From Alphaproteobacteria bacterium MedPE-SWcel (GTDB lineage Bacteria; Pseudomonadota; Alphaproteobacteria; Rhodobacterales; Rhodobacteraceae): a stretch of 64,000 nucleotides of DNA. The stretch is from assembly GCA_001874255.1 (NCBI GenBank), contig MPDC01000004.1:1-64000 (forward strand). The letters run 5' to 3'. Positions 37,438 through 46,195 of this stretch are shown in pieces (within the stretch, counting starts at the first letter, position 1; each line of letters starts with the position of its first letter). A program made the position numbers and the translations under genes. The notes under the pieces are model-generated. The model did no database searches and had not been told where the DNA came from. It worked only from the letters and a program-made list of their open reading frames with translations.

Positions 37438-38339
37438 GCCGGACTGTCGCTGTCACCGGAGCTTCGGGCTTTATCGGTCGTTACCTCTGTCCAGCGCTGG
37501 AGGCGGCGGGCCATCAGATGCTGCGTCTGGGACGTGGCGCGGCCGCGGCGCCGGATGCGCGCCAGACCGACTATAGTCGGGACAGTCTGACCCGGGCGTT
37601 GGAAGGTGCCGATGCGGTGGTGCATCTGGCGGGCCGTCGCATGACGCGGGAGGATGCGCCGATGGATGTGGCGCCGTTCTGGCCTTCTAATGTTGCAGGG
37701 ATCGCGGATCTTGTGGCGGCGGCCCAGACACAAGGGGTCGAGCGCATCGTGCTGGCCTCGACCATCGCGCTTTATACGCCAGCGTCGGGGCTGCCCTATG
37801 TCGAGACGGCGCCTTTGCGGCCGGTCAATGCCTATGCGCTTTCCAAGCTGATGGCGGAGGCGCATCTGGAAATGCTGACACGCAGGGCAGGGCCGTCCTC
37901 GGTGGCGCTGCGCTTTGCTGCGGTCTATGGGCATGGGGAAAAAGGCACGCCGGCGTTGATGAAATTCGTCGATCAGGCCCTCGCGGGAGAGACGATCACG
38001 CTGACCGGAAACGCCGATTACCGCATTGATCAGCTTTATGTGCGCGATGCGGTTTCTGCCATTCTGGCGGCGCTCTCGTCGAAGGCAGAAGGGGCCTATA
38101 ACATCGGCGGTGGCCGCGCCCTTGCGGTGGGTGAAATTGCCGAGACGGTGAATGACGTCTTTGGCAATGACGGCAATATCCGTTACGCAACCGACAGCGA
38201 CCAACCAATGCCCGAGACCATGATGGCCCTCGACAGGGCGGCTCTGGATCTTGGCTGGCAACCGGCTTTCGACCTGCGGGCGGGGCTGGAAGATTTTCGC
38301 CGCACCCGGGATGCGGGTTTGCGGTCAGACACAGATTAA
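37434..38339 (+). CDS. NAD-dependent epimerase/dehydratase (SDR)
   Basis: A 301-residue extended SDR with VAVTGASGFIGRYLCPALEA, HLAGRRM, STIALYTPASG, NAYALSKLMAEAHLE (Tyr-x3-Lys) and RFAAVYGHGEKGTP. It sits between the ATP-grasp gene (ATGA overlap) and pseI (9-bp gap). Its place in an otherwise complete pse pathway suggests it changes stereochemistry or oxidation state of a pathway sugar, giving a variant product. Substrate unknown. Confidence 0.85.
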   Translation: MSRTVAVTGASGFIGRYLCPALEAAGHQMLRLGRGAAAAPDARQTDYSRDSLTRALEGADAVVHLAGRRMTREDAPMDVAPFWPSNVAGIADLVAAAQTQGVERIVLASTIALYTPASGLPYVETAPLRPVNAYALSKLMAEAHLEMLTRRAGPSSVALRFAAVYGHGEKGTPALMKFVDQALAGETITLTGNADYRIDQLYVRDAVSAILAALSSKAEGAYNIGGGRALAVGEIAETVNDVFGNDGNIRYATDSDQPMPETMMALDRAALDLGWQPAFDLRAGLEDFRRTRDAGLRSDTD

Positions 38340-38348
38340 GGACACAAG

Positions 38349-39422
38349 ATGCTCACACTGCGCGAAGAACTCAGCAAGACCCACGGTATTGCCAATGACG
38401 GCAGCCCCTTCATCATCGCGGAGATGTCCGGCAATCATAACCAGTCGCTCGACCGGGCGCTGGCCATTGTGGATGCCGCTGCCGCCACCGGGGCCGATGC
38501 GATCAAGATCCAGACCTTTACTGCCGACAGCATGACGCTGGATCTGTCGGACGGGGAATTCACCATCACCGACCCCAAGTCGCTGTGGTACGGGCGCACG
38601 CTCTATGATCTCTACCAAGAGGCCCATACCCCCGCCGAATGGCACAAGCCGATTGCGGACCGGGCCAAGGAACATGGGCTGTTGTTTATGTCCACGCCGT
38701 TTTCCGAGGATGCGGTGGACCTGCTCGAAAGCCTTGATGCGCCGCTTTACAAGATCGCCTCCTTTGAGGCGATTGATCTGCCGCTGATCCGGCGCGTGGC
38801 GCAGACCGGTAAGCCGATGATTATTTCCACCGGCATGGCCAGCGTGGTCGAAATCGGCGAGGCGGTCGAAGCCGCGCGCGAGGCGGGCTGCACCAACCTG
38901 TCGCTGCTAAAATGTACCTCCTCCTATCCCGCCAGCCCGGAGAACACCAATCTGGTGACCATGCCGGTGATCGGTCAGACCTTTGGCGTCAATTTTGGCC
39001 TGTCTGATCATACCATGGGCAATGGGGTTGCGGTGGCCGCGACTGCGCTTGGCGGATCGGTGATTGAGAAACACTTCATTCTCGACCGCTCGGAAGGGGG
39101 GGTGGACAGTGCGTTTTCACTGGAGCCTGACGAGTTCACCGCGCTGGTGACCGAATGCCGCCGCGCGGCGCAGGCGATGGGGCAGATCTGGTTCGGGGGC
39201 ACGGCCTCGGAGCAGGCGGGGCGTAAAAAACGCCGTTCCCTTTATATTGCCGAGGATCTGAAAGCTGGCGATGAGCTCACTGCGCAGAATCTGCGTCGCA
39301 TTCGTCCGGGGCTGGGCCTTGCGCCGCGTCATTATGAGGTGCTGCTGGGCCGCCGGGTGGGCCGGGATGTCAAACGCGGCACCCCAATGAGCTGGGATTT
39401 GCTCGACGCACCGGAAAGCTAA
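38349..39422 (+). CDS. pseI: Pseudaminic acid synthase
   Basis: A 357-residue NeuB-family synthase with both domains. The barrel shows FIIAEMSGNHNQSLDRALAI, DAIKIQTFTADSMTLD, TPFSEDAVDLLESLDAPLYK, SDHTMGN and VIEKHFILDRSEGGVDSAFS. The C-terminal SAF domain is SLYIAEDLKAGDELTAQNLR to LLGRRVGRDVKRGTPM. The AEMSGNH start is typical of PseI rather than NeuB (AEIGCNH). It condenses PEP with the 2,4-diacetamido-trideoxy-altrose released by PseG. Confidence 0.94.
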   Translation: MLTLREELSKTHGIANDGSPFIIAEMSGNHNQSLDRALAIVDAAAATGADAIKIQTFTADSMTLDLSDGEFTITDPKSLWYGRTLYDLYQEAHTPAEWHKPIADRAKEHGLLFMSTPFSEDAVDLLESLDAPLYKIASFEAIDLPLIRRVAQTGKPMIISTGMASVVEIGEAVEAAREAGCTNLSLLKCTSSYPASPENTNLVTMPVIGQTFGVNFGLSDHTMGNGVAVAATALGGSVIEKHFILDRSEGGVDSAFSLEPDEFTALVTECRRAAQAMGQIWFGGTASEQAGRKKRRSLYIAEDLKAGDELTAQNLRRIRPGLGLAPRHYEVLLGRRVGRDVKRGTPMSWDLLDAPES

Positions 39423-39552
39423 TTGCGATTTTTTATCCTGAAATTCACATATCGCCTCTGAAACTGGAGAGAGCAGTGTAGGATATGGCTGACACATAAA
39501 TATCGCGTGCCCAGTTGCAGGGCGCGCTTCATACAGGATCAAAGCCGCAATC

Positions 39553-40725
39553 GTGAATGCACTCAAACCATATCCGACGCCCCTCTCATCGGCCAGTTTT
39601 CACATCCTGCCACGGGAAGAGGCTGTGTCAGATACGCTGGTGATCTTCTTTGGGGCCAAGGATCTGGGGGATGCCAGTTTCAATTTCTTCCAGCTGGGCC
39701 GGGAGCTTCCAGAGCATGTGATCTTTGTGAACAACGGGGTGAACGACTGGTACCAATATGGCATCCCGGAACTGGGCGAGACTTTTGAGGCCTGTGTCGA
39801 GGTGTTTCGCAGCTGGGCCGAGGTGCTTGGCGTCCGCAAAATCTGTTGTGTGGGCACGTCCATGGGGGGGTGGGGTGCGATGCGCTATGGTGCGGCGCTG
39901 GGTGCAAGGGTGCTGGCGTTTTCTTCGGATGTGGTCTTTTGCGATGAGGCCAGCCGCAGCCGGGCCTATTTCACCGGCCCGCATCCGGTGGCCTGCGCTG
40001 ATCTGCGCGAGGTGCTGAACGAGAGTGAGGCGCAGGTGACCTTTGTGATCGGAGAGCGCGACCCGATTGATCTCTATGCGGCGTCTTTGTTGACCGAATG
40101 TGCGGGCGTCGAGGTGATCTCGCTGGTGGGGTGTGGGCATTTTGTGCCGCCTCATCTGTCACGGGAGGGACGACTGGGGCCCCTTCTGCGCAGCTTTATT
40201 GCGGGCGCGGCGTTGCCGGTGGCACCGGATCGGGGGAACTTGGCCCATAATAAATCCTATACCGAGGCTATCTATGCCGCCCAGAAGGCTGTTGTGTGCG
40301 GCGAATGGCAACGAGTGGCGGAACATGCAGAAGCGGCTCTGGAGCATGCCCGCCATGGGGAGGCGGCGGAAGTGCTGCTCGGGCGTGCCCGGATCAAACT
40401 CGGGGACTACGCAGGGGCGGTGGGCCCTTTGACCTCTGCGGCCATTTCCGACCCGCCGACCGATCCCGAGGCCCGAGTTCTGTTGGCAACGGCATGGCGG
40501 CGCGCAGGCGCGTTGGAGCGGTCGGCACAGCTCTCCATGCGCATCCTTACACAAAACCCAGGCAACGCCCGTGCCCACTACAATTTGGCACTGCTTGCAA
40601 AAGCCAACGGGCTTGAAGCCAAAGCACGCGCCTATGTCGAGGCGTCGCTGCGGCGCGAGCCGGGCAACAAGCACTACCGCGCGTTTCTCACCAAGTTGAA
40701 CAAAGCTGAGGCTAAGAATAAGTGA
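39553..40725 (+). CDS. Alpha/beta hydrolase fused to TPR repeats
   Basis: A 390-residue protein with a GTG start. Residues about 1-230 form an alpha/beta hydrolase: nucleophile elbow GTSMGGWGAM (Ser near 103), acid in IGERDPIDLYA and His in VGCGHFVPPH. Residues about 235-385 are TPR-like (EAAEVLLGRARIKLGDYAGA, NARAHYNLALLAKANGLEAK). It may be a sugar O-deacylase or a hydrolase acting with protein partners. Last plus-strand gene before the converging pseF. Substrate unknown. Confidence 0.75.
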   Translation: MNALKPYPTPLSSASFHILPREEAVSDTLVIFFGAKDLGDASFNFFQLGRELPEHVIFVNNGVNDWYQYGIPELGETFEACVEVFRSWAEVLGVRKICCVGTSMGGWGAMRYGAALGARVLAFSSDVVFCDEASRSRAYFTGPHPVACADLREVLNESEAQVTFVIGERDPIDLYAASLLTECAGVEVISLVGCGHFVPPHLSREGRLGPLLRSFIAGAALPVAPDRGNLAHNKSYTEAIYAAQKAVVCGEWQRVAEHAEAALEHARHGEAAEVLLGRARIKLGDYAGAVGPLTSAAISDPPTDPEARVLLATAWRRAGALERSAQLSMRILTQNPGNARAHYNLALLAKANGLEAKARAYVEASLRREPGNKHYRAFLTKLNKAEAKNK

Positions 40726-40757
40726 TCCAGAAGCCTTAGCTCAGGACTTTCTGGATC
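40724..40757. terminator. Possible bidirectional terminator between converging genes
   Basis: GATCCAGAA (40724-40732) pairs perfectly with TTCTGGATC (40749-40757) over a 16-base loop, exactly between the hydrolase-TPR gene and pseF. No strong U-run is present, so it is only a candidate. Confidence 0.35.
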
Positions 40758-41433
40758 TAAACAGCGCTTCGGCAAAATCCCAATCCTGCGGGGTGTCGAT
40801 GTCCAGCGCCCGGTCGCGTGGCATTACATAGGGGTGCGAGGCGGGATTGAACATCGGTGTGCGCGCCACAAAAGTATCACGCCGCCCCCAGTAGAACATA
40901 CCTGCATCATGAAAGGCTTCCGGCAGATCCTGTGTCCGGGTGCCAGCATGTACGGGAAACAGCATCTCGATGCCGCTCTGCGGAGTATGCACCATGGCGC
41001 GATGCACTGGGTGGGGATAGCTGGCGGCGGCAAATACAAAGCCGTCTTGCGGGAGATCCTCCAAAAGTGCGTGCGTTTTTTGCAAATCGTCCGCCTGCAC
41101 AAAGGCAGCGGTGGCGAAGAGACAGCACAGCCGGTCAACGCGCTTTCCGGTACGCGCTTCCATTTGATCGATTCCGTCAATGATCACATCTCGAGCAGGA
41201 GTGAAATCATCTGCCAGCTCCGGCGCGCGCGTGAAGGGTACTTCCGCCCCGGTGGCCTGAGCCACTTCGGCAATTTCGGGATCATCGGTTGATACCACCA
41301 CATGGTCAAACAGACCGCTGGACAGGGCAGCCTCAATGGGCCAGCTAATCATCGGGCGCCCGGCAAAGCTGCGGATATTCTTGCGCGGTATCCGTTTGCT
41401 GCCGCCACGGGCGGGGATGAGAGCAATATGCAT
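40741..41433 (-). CDS. pseF: CMP-pseudaminate cytidylyltransferase
   Basis: A 230-residue CMP-sugar synthetase: IALIPARGGSKRIPRKNIRS at the N-terminus, VVVSTDDPEIAEVAQATGAE, CCLFATAAFVQADDL, DAGMFYWG and a C-terminal RALDIDTPQDWDFAE. The PseF type is recognised from ARGGSKRIPRKNI and the size without extra domains. It activates the product of PseI with CTP. It faces the main pse block and is the last gene of a minus-strand group beginning near 42823. Confidence 0.92.
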   Translation of the reverse strand: MHIALIPARGGSKRIPRKNIRSFAGRPMISWPIEAALSSGLFDHVVVSTDDPEIAEVAQATGAEVPFTRAPELADDFTPARDVIIDGIDQMEARTGKRVDRLCCLFATAAFVQADDLQKTHALLEDLPQDGFVFAAASYPHPVHRAMVHTPQSGIEMLFPVHAGTRTQDLPEAFHDAGMFYWGRRDTFVARTPMFNPASHPYVMPRDRALDIDTPQDWDFAEALFRSRKS

Positions 41434-41459
41434 GTGGCGCCTTTCTTCTAGCTGGTAAC

Positions 41460-42617
41460 CTAGGCTTGGTTTTGCGAGGAGAGCTCATAGGCGGTGATCT
41501 GCAACGGGCGCTTGTCGAACCGCTCGACCATAGCCAATACTTGCTGCCCGAGATCGCGAGAGCAAAACATCTCGTCCAGCCATTTTTGCGCCGGGTCCTG
41601 CGTGCGCAAGCACAACATATCCTCAAGAGAGGTGATCAGCCCACTGTCTGCAAACAATTGCCGCATCGGTTCGACCAGCTGGTCGAGGTAGTTGTCGACA
41701 AAATCCAGATGCACCATGCACGGCACGCCTGCGCGCACTATATCAACGGCGGCTGTCGAAGTGCAGGTGATGCCAAGGCCCGCGTTGGCGAGAGCCTCAT
41801 CCATGGTGCAGGCGGTAAGCTGCAGGTTGTCAGGCACGTCCGGCAGGGCGTCCATCAGGCTAGTGTAGTCGTATTTTTCCTGATGCAGGTGCTGGCGGTT
41901 TTCATCCGGCAGGTGACGCAGTTTAATCCAGACTTGGCGATCAGGATTGGCACGGGCAATGGCGGCCATCGCGCGCAGCATATGCAGACGCGCGCGCCGG
42001 GTGGAGGGAGACAGCGCCTGCGCGAAGAAGTAGATATCGCGTCGCTGTGTCTGTTGGTCGGGGTCTGGCGGTGTCGGGGTCAAGAACGAGGGATGGCCGA
42101 AATCAAGTTCCTGCCACATCCTGTCGTCCCAGTCTTTTGCCTGCGCTTCAAATGCGGCAAGCTCGGACCTTGGAACCAGAAACACACCGTCGCAGTAGCG
42201 GCGATTGGCGCGCCCTTTGAGCGGAAAGAAATCCAGCCCGCCCAGAAAGGCGACTACGCATGGGCGCTCGGCCGTAAGGTGCAGCGCAGTGTTTTTCAGC
42301 TGTATCCGCAATGCCCCGTAGACGCGGCTGGTCACAATGGCCCGATAGCGGTGCGCCAGCATCAGCTCGCGAAAAGCGGTTTTGCCGGGCAGGGCGATGT
42401 CTGGCCCTTCCGGCAACAACTGGGCCATTTGCCGGTAAGACAAGGCATTCTCCGCGACCACCCAGCCCATTTCAACTTTTAGATCGGGATCTTCCGCTTG
42501 CAGGCAGGCACGCATGCGCAAAGCAAAAAATAGGGTGGAATCGTCACTAAACAGCAGCAGCATTGGCCGTTGCGGAAAAGGGATAAAATCTGTCGGGACA
42601 CTGCTACCCGCAGTCAT
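41460..42617 (-). CDS. Putative GT-B glycosyltransferase (DUF6716-like)
   Basis: A 385-residue protein with no strict motif that I can name with certainty. RPMLLLFSDDSTLFFALRMR at the N-terminus, CVVAFLGGLDFFPLKG in the middle, QVWIKLRHLPDENRQH and GLGITCTSTAAVDIVRAGVP (a nucleotide-sugar pocket-like loop) fit GT-B transferases of the DUF6716 kind. It lies between a short coupled gene and pseF, so a nonulosonate-transferring role is plausible. The ATG overlaps the preceding stop. Confidence 0.65.
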   Translation of the reverse strand: MTAGSSVPTDFIPFPQRPMLLLFSDDSTLFFALRMRACLQAEDPDLKVEMGWVVAENALSYRQMAQLLPEGPDIALPGKTAFRELMLAHRYRAIVTSRVYGALRIQLKNTALHLTAERPCVVAFLGGLDFFPLKGRANRRYCDGVFLVPRSELAAFEAQAKDWDDRMWQELDFGHPSFLTPTPPDPDQQTQRRDIYFFAQALSPSTRRARLHMLRAMAAIARANPDRQVWIKLRHLPDENRQHLHQEKYDYTSLMDALPDVPDNLQLTACTMDEALANAGLGITCTSTAAVDIVRAGVPCMVHLDFVDNYLDQLVEPMRQLFADSGLITSLEDMLCLRTQDPAQKWLDEMFCSRDLGQQVLAMVERFDKRPLQITAYELSSQNQA

Positions 42618-42823
42618 CAGTACGCTCGGGTCCGGGTTTCAAAACGGCTCAACGTCTGGATCTGTGCGCGGTTGTGTGCCAGGTGTGCAGGGTGCAGATG
42701 GCTGAGATGCCCTTGTCCGCTCTGTAGCAGTCGGGAGATGTGGTGCAACGGTGCCCCAAAAGAGCTGCGTGACAGACGATATAGCATCTTTCCCAAAGCT
42801 GTATTTTTCAGTTTTGCAATCAT
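42617..42823 (-). CDS. Small basic hypothetical protein
   Basis: A 68-residue frame: MIAKLKNTALGKMLYRLSRS, then a His/Arg-rich tail ending FETRTRAY. Its TGA overlaps the ATG of the next gene (ATGA), as is common for real genes in this cluster, and it lies at the head of the minus-strand group leading to pseF. The frame is open further upstream (to 43072), but that part overlaps the divergent neuA-like gene. No family recognised. It could be spurious. Confidence 0.4.
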   Translation of the reverse strand: MIAKLKNTALGKMLYRLSRSSFGAPLHHISRLLQSGQGHLSHLHPAHLAHNRAQIQTLSRFETRTRAY

Positions 42824-42977
42824 TTGGGTCCAGCCCGACTGTCTGTAATTCTCTGCGGGATTTACACCAGCAGGTGGGCTTTGTAAACGATGGTACAGCC
42901 CGTCACACGCAGCTTTAGGATGCGTGACTGTTTGGTGAACAGGGTGCTGAAACGGACAGATTACGGAGCCTTCCGCC

Positions 42978-44195
42978 ATGACTGCAGCAGCCACTGACAC
43001 AGCCTGCGTCCGACCTTCAGAGACCGCCTGTATCATTCTGGCGCGCGGCGGCTCCAAGGGGGTGCCGGGCAAGAACCTGCGCCCCGTGGGCGGCGTGTCG
43101 CTGATTGGACGCGCGGTGCGGGCCGGGCGCGCGGCGGCAGGGGTGACGGCGGTTTACGTCTCTACCGATGACAGCGCCATTGCCACAGAGGCCGCTTTGC
43201 ACGGAGCCCGTATCATTGAACGCCCGGCGGAGCTTGCGGGCGATACCGCCAGTTCCGAGGCGGGCTGGCTGCACGCGGTGCCGATTGTGCGTCAGGATCT
43301 GCCGGGGCTTGATAAATTGGTGTTCCTGCAATGCACCTCGCCCTTCACCACCGGCGCCGATATCGATGGCTGTCTGGCGCTAATGGCGCAGCGGGGCACC
43401 GATTGCGCGCTGTCGGTCACCGAGGATCACTCCTTTCTCTGGGGGCTTGATGACGCGGGCCGGGGCGTGGGGATCAACCACGATGCGCGCAAGCAACGCC
43501 AGCGCCGTCAGGACCTGCCGCCGCAATATTGCGAGAGCGGCGCGATCTACAGTGTGCAGCTGGCGCCCTTCCTTGCCACCGGTCAGCGCTTTTGCGGTTC
43601 CGTTGCCCTTTATCCTGTCGATCACCCGCCGATCGAAATCGACAGTTTGCAGGACTTTGCCTTATGCGTGCAGATCGCGACGGCGGGCGGAAGATGCGAA
43701 CTCGTCCCTGCGCGGCTCCGGGAGGTGAAGGCCATCGTGATGGATTTTGACGGGGTGCATACGGATAATTTGGTGCTCACCGATCAAAATGGCATCGAGA
43801 GTGTGCGCACCTCGCGCGGTGATGGCATGGGGATCTCTGCCCTGCGCGACAGTGGGCGCTACCAGATGATGATCCTCTCCAAAGAGCGAAACCCGGTGGT
43901 GCTGAAGCGGGCCGAGAAGCTGCAACTTGAGGTGCATCACAGCATTGATGACAAGGTGGCAGCGCTGACAGGCTGGCTCGATGCGCGCGGTCTGACTTGG
44001 GCGGATCTTCTTTATGTGGGCAATGACATCAATGATCGGGCCGCGATGGAGCATGCGGGCCTGTCGGCTTGCCCGGCGGATTCCCATCCCACAATTCTGG
44101 CGGTTGCGGATTGGATCCTGCCGCTGCCCGGTGGGCGCGGTGCGTTGCGCGCGATGGCGGACACCTTGCTGAGCACGGTCGCAGAGCCGCAGTGA
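42978..44195 (+). CDS. neuA: NeuA-type cytidylyltransferase fused to KdsC-like HAD phosphatase
   Basis: A 405-residue fusion. Residues about 18-245 are a CMP-nonulosonate synthetase (CIILARGGSKGVPGKNLRPV, VYVSTDDSAIA, QCTSPFTTGADIDGCL, RQDLPPQYCESGAIY). Residues about 250-400 are a HAD phosphatase of the KdsC type (VMDFDGVHTDN with the nucleophile Asp near 254-256, SKERNPVVLKRAEKL, YVGNDINDRAAME). Fusions like this are known for bacterial and animal CMP-sialate or CMP-Kdn synthetases. The HAD part may remove a 9-phosphate or be structural. The next gene starts at GTGA overlapping its stop. Confidence 0.92.
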   Translation: MTAAATDTACVRPSETACIILARGGSKGVPGKNLRPVGGVSLIGRAVRAGRAAAGVTAVYVSTDDSAIATEAALHGARIIERPAELAGDTASSEAGWLHAVPIVRQDLPGLDKLVFLQCTSPFTTGADIDGCLALMAQRGTDCALSVTEDHSFLWGLDDAGRGVGINHDARKQRQRRQDLPPQYCESGAIYSVQLAPFLATGQRFCGSVALYPVDHPPIEIDSLQDFALCVQIATAGGRCELVPARLREVKAIVMDFDGVHTDNLVLTDQNGIESVRTSRGDGMGISALRDSGRYQMMILSKERNPVVLKRAEKLQLEVHHSIDDKVAALTGWLDARGLTWADLLYVGNDINDRAAMEHAGLSACPADSHPTILAVADWILPLPGGRGALRAMADTLLSTVAEPQ

Positions 44196-45013
44196 CACAG
44201 CACACAGAGATCCAGAACCGTCCGGTTGTTGTGGCCGGAAACGGGGCGTCGCTTGCCCATCTGCCTGTCGGTGTGATCCGGGCCGATGATTTCATCATTC
44301 GGACCAATAACTTTTTCTTTGAGCGCTCCTTTCATCTGGGACAGCGGGTGGACATGGCGTTTATGGGCGGGGATCCACGGGTCGCGCCCTTTATGTTTGA
44401 AACCCTCTATCGCTGCCGGGCCGATTACGACCTGCGCAGTTGGAGCAGCCATAACCCAAAGGTGATCCGGGCTGGACAACGCCGTTTCAAACAAAGCTTT
44501 CAGCCGATGCGCTATCGGGATAGCGCGCTTGAGGCAGAGGTGCGCCAGTTGATCACCCGCCATGAGCGTCACCCCACGACGGGCATTTATGCGGTCTTGA
44601 TGGCGCATGGTCTGGGGGCTGAACGTATCATCCTTGCCGGTATGGATTTTTACGGCGGCCACACCCGGTATCCGTTTGAGCCGGGACCGCATTACCGGGC
44701 CTTGATGGGGCAGGATCTGGGGCAGCGGGGGCTGGATCGTCAGCTGCATGATCTGGACCTGGATCACGCGATCCTGCGCCTGTTGCAGGCCCGCGGGGAT
44801 GTGCAGCTCTGGCGGGTGGGCGACAGTGCGCTGTTGCGCGATGTGAGCGCGCCCGCTCCTGACCGGGAGGGTGGGGTGCTGGATTTGCCGCGCGCGCCGC
44901 CGCCCAACGATTGGGCAGGGCGAGCCGGACTGTATCCGATTGAGGCCCTGAAGCTTCTGCGTCGGAGTAGTGCTGCGCTGCGAGGGATTAAGAACAGGAT
45001 CTGCGCGCGATGA
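44192..45013 (+). CDS. GT42 sialyltransferase-like protein (Cst-II family)
   Basis: A 273-residue protein starting at GTG 44192, overlapping the neuA stop. RPVVVAGNGASLAHLP, IRTNNFFFERSFHLGQRVDM, HPTTGIYAVLMAHGLGAERI and ILAGMDFYGG follow the pattern of Campylobacter Cst-II family sialyltransferases (AGNGPSL, CNQFYFED, TSGVY, GIDFY). A His-rich segment (QLHDLDLDH) lies where the catalytic His is expected. It would transfer a CMP-activated nonulosonate made by the adjacent NeuA to a glycan. Its stop overlaps the next start. Confidence 0.85.
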   Translation: MTQHTEIQNRPVVVAGNGASLAHLPVGVIRADDFIIRTNNFFFERSFHLGQRVDMAFMGGDPRVAPFMFETLYRCRADYDLRSWSSHNPKVIRAGQRRFKQSFQPMRYRDSALEAEVRQLITRHERHPTTGIYAVLMAHGLGAERIILAGMDFYGGHTRYPFEPGPHYRALMGQDLGQRGLDRQLHDLDLDHAILRLLQARGDVQLWRVGDSALLRDVSAPAPDREGGVLDLPRAPPPNDWAGRAGLYPIEALKLLRRSSAALRGIKNRICAR

Positions 45014-46104
45014 AAGTCACGGACTTCCAACCGCGATTACAGAATTGGTTACAGAATCATGCTTTGCCATTGTGGACAGGGGTGGGGGTGGATCAGGCCA
45101 CTGGCACTGTCTGGGAAGCACTGGATCACAATGGACTGCCCTGTTTGGATATGCCCCGCCGCCTGCGGGTACAGGCGCGCCAGGCCTATAGCTTCGCCAT
45201 ATCCCGTGATCCTGCGCATCACGGGCTGGCGCTGAACCTGTTCCGCTTTGCCATGAACTTTGGGTTCGATGAAACCAGTGGCAATCTGGCCGCAGGGCTG
45301 GCGCCTGACATGTCGATCCTGACCGCGCCGCATGATCTCTATGATCTTGCCTTCATGCTGCTGGCTGCTTCGGCGCTGATTGACATTGGGGCGGATGTCG
45401 CCGCTGATCTGGCCCGGCTTGAGGGGGAAGTGGCCAAGCTCAAGGCGCCGCGCGGCTGGTATGAGAACGCCGCCCGTGACCTCCCGCGCCGCCAGAATCC
45501 GCACATGCATATGTTTGAAACCGCAACCGCGCTGTTTGCCGCAACCGGAGAACGCCGCTTTCGCGACATGGCGGAGGAATGCCTGGGCCTGTTTCGCGAC
45601 GCCTTCCTCACCCAAAATGGCCGGGTACTGGAGTATTTCGCCGAGGACTGGAGCCCGCTGGGGGCTGATGAACAGGCGGTAGAGCCGGGCCATATGGCAG
45701 AATGGGTCTATCTGATCGACCGCTACGAGCAGGTTACAGGGCGCCGCGCCGATGTGACGATGGCAACGCTTTATGGCGCGGTACTGGCGCGGCGCGATGC
45801 CACCGGCCTGTTGCCGGACCGCGCCGACCCGGCGTCTGAGACCCGCCGGATGTGGCCGCAGACCGAGTTGCTGAAAGCGGCTGTCGCCATGGCGCGACGG
45901 GGCGAGACCCCAGTCGGGGCTCCGAGCCCTGAGGCGGTCCTGGCCCTGATGTGGGATCAATACCTCGACACGCCGGTGGCGGGGGGCTGGTATGACAAGC
46001 GTTCTGCCGCAGGGGAGCTCCTGTCGGAGAACATGCCTGCCTCGACCTTCTATCACATCCTTGTGGCCTTCCGCTTCTACCTCTCGGGCGGCGCCTCGAC
46101 CTGA
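45010..46104 (+). CDS. AGE-family sugar epimerase/isomerase
   Basis: A 364-residue protein of the N-acylglucosamine 2-epimerase (alpha6/alpha6 barrel) family: RRLRVQARQAYSFAISRDP, NPHMHMFETATALFAATGER, MWPQTELLKAA and MPASTFYHILVAFRF contain the usual Arg, His and Glu active-site positions. Family members interconvert GlcNAc/ManNAc or mannose/fructose-type sugars. Being coupled to neuA and the GT42 gene, it could supply ManNAc or a mannose derivative for the NeuB at 24971, which would explain the lack of NeuC. Substrate not readable from sequence. Confidence 0.85.
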   Translation: MKVTDFQPRLQNWLQNHALPLWTGVGVDQATGTVWEALDHNGLPCLDMPRRLRVQARQAYSFAISRDPAHHGLALNLFRFAMNFGFDETSGNLAAGLAPDMSILTAPHDLYDLAFMLLAASALIDIGADVAADLARLEGEVAKLKAPRGWYENAARDLPRRQNPHMHMFETATALFAATGERRFRDMAEECLGLFRDAFLTQNGRVLEYFAEDWSPLGADEQAVEPGHMAEWVYLIDRYEQVTGRRADVTMATLYGAVLARRDATGLLPDRADPASETRRMWPQTELLKAAVAMARRGETPVGAPSPEAVLALMWDQYLDTPVAGGWYDKRSAAGELLSENMPASTFYHILVAFRFYLSGGAST

Positions 46105-46141
46105 CCTCGGCTTGAGGCAATTTGCATTGTCGTGAAAATAC

Positions 46142-46169
46142 AAAACGGGCGGTGTCCAGCACCGCCCGT
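46142..46169 (-). terminator. Terminator downstream of RTX pseudogene
   Basis: ACGGGCGGTG pairs perfectly with CACCGCCCGT over a 5-base loop. On the minus strand it is followed by TTTTG, placing it after the RTX reading frame ending at 46196. It could also stop the AGE-gene transcript arriving from the other side. Confidence 0.75.
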
Positions 46170-46195
46170 GTCCGATGGTCTGCCCGAGAGGAGGG

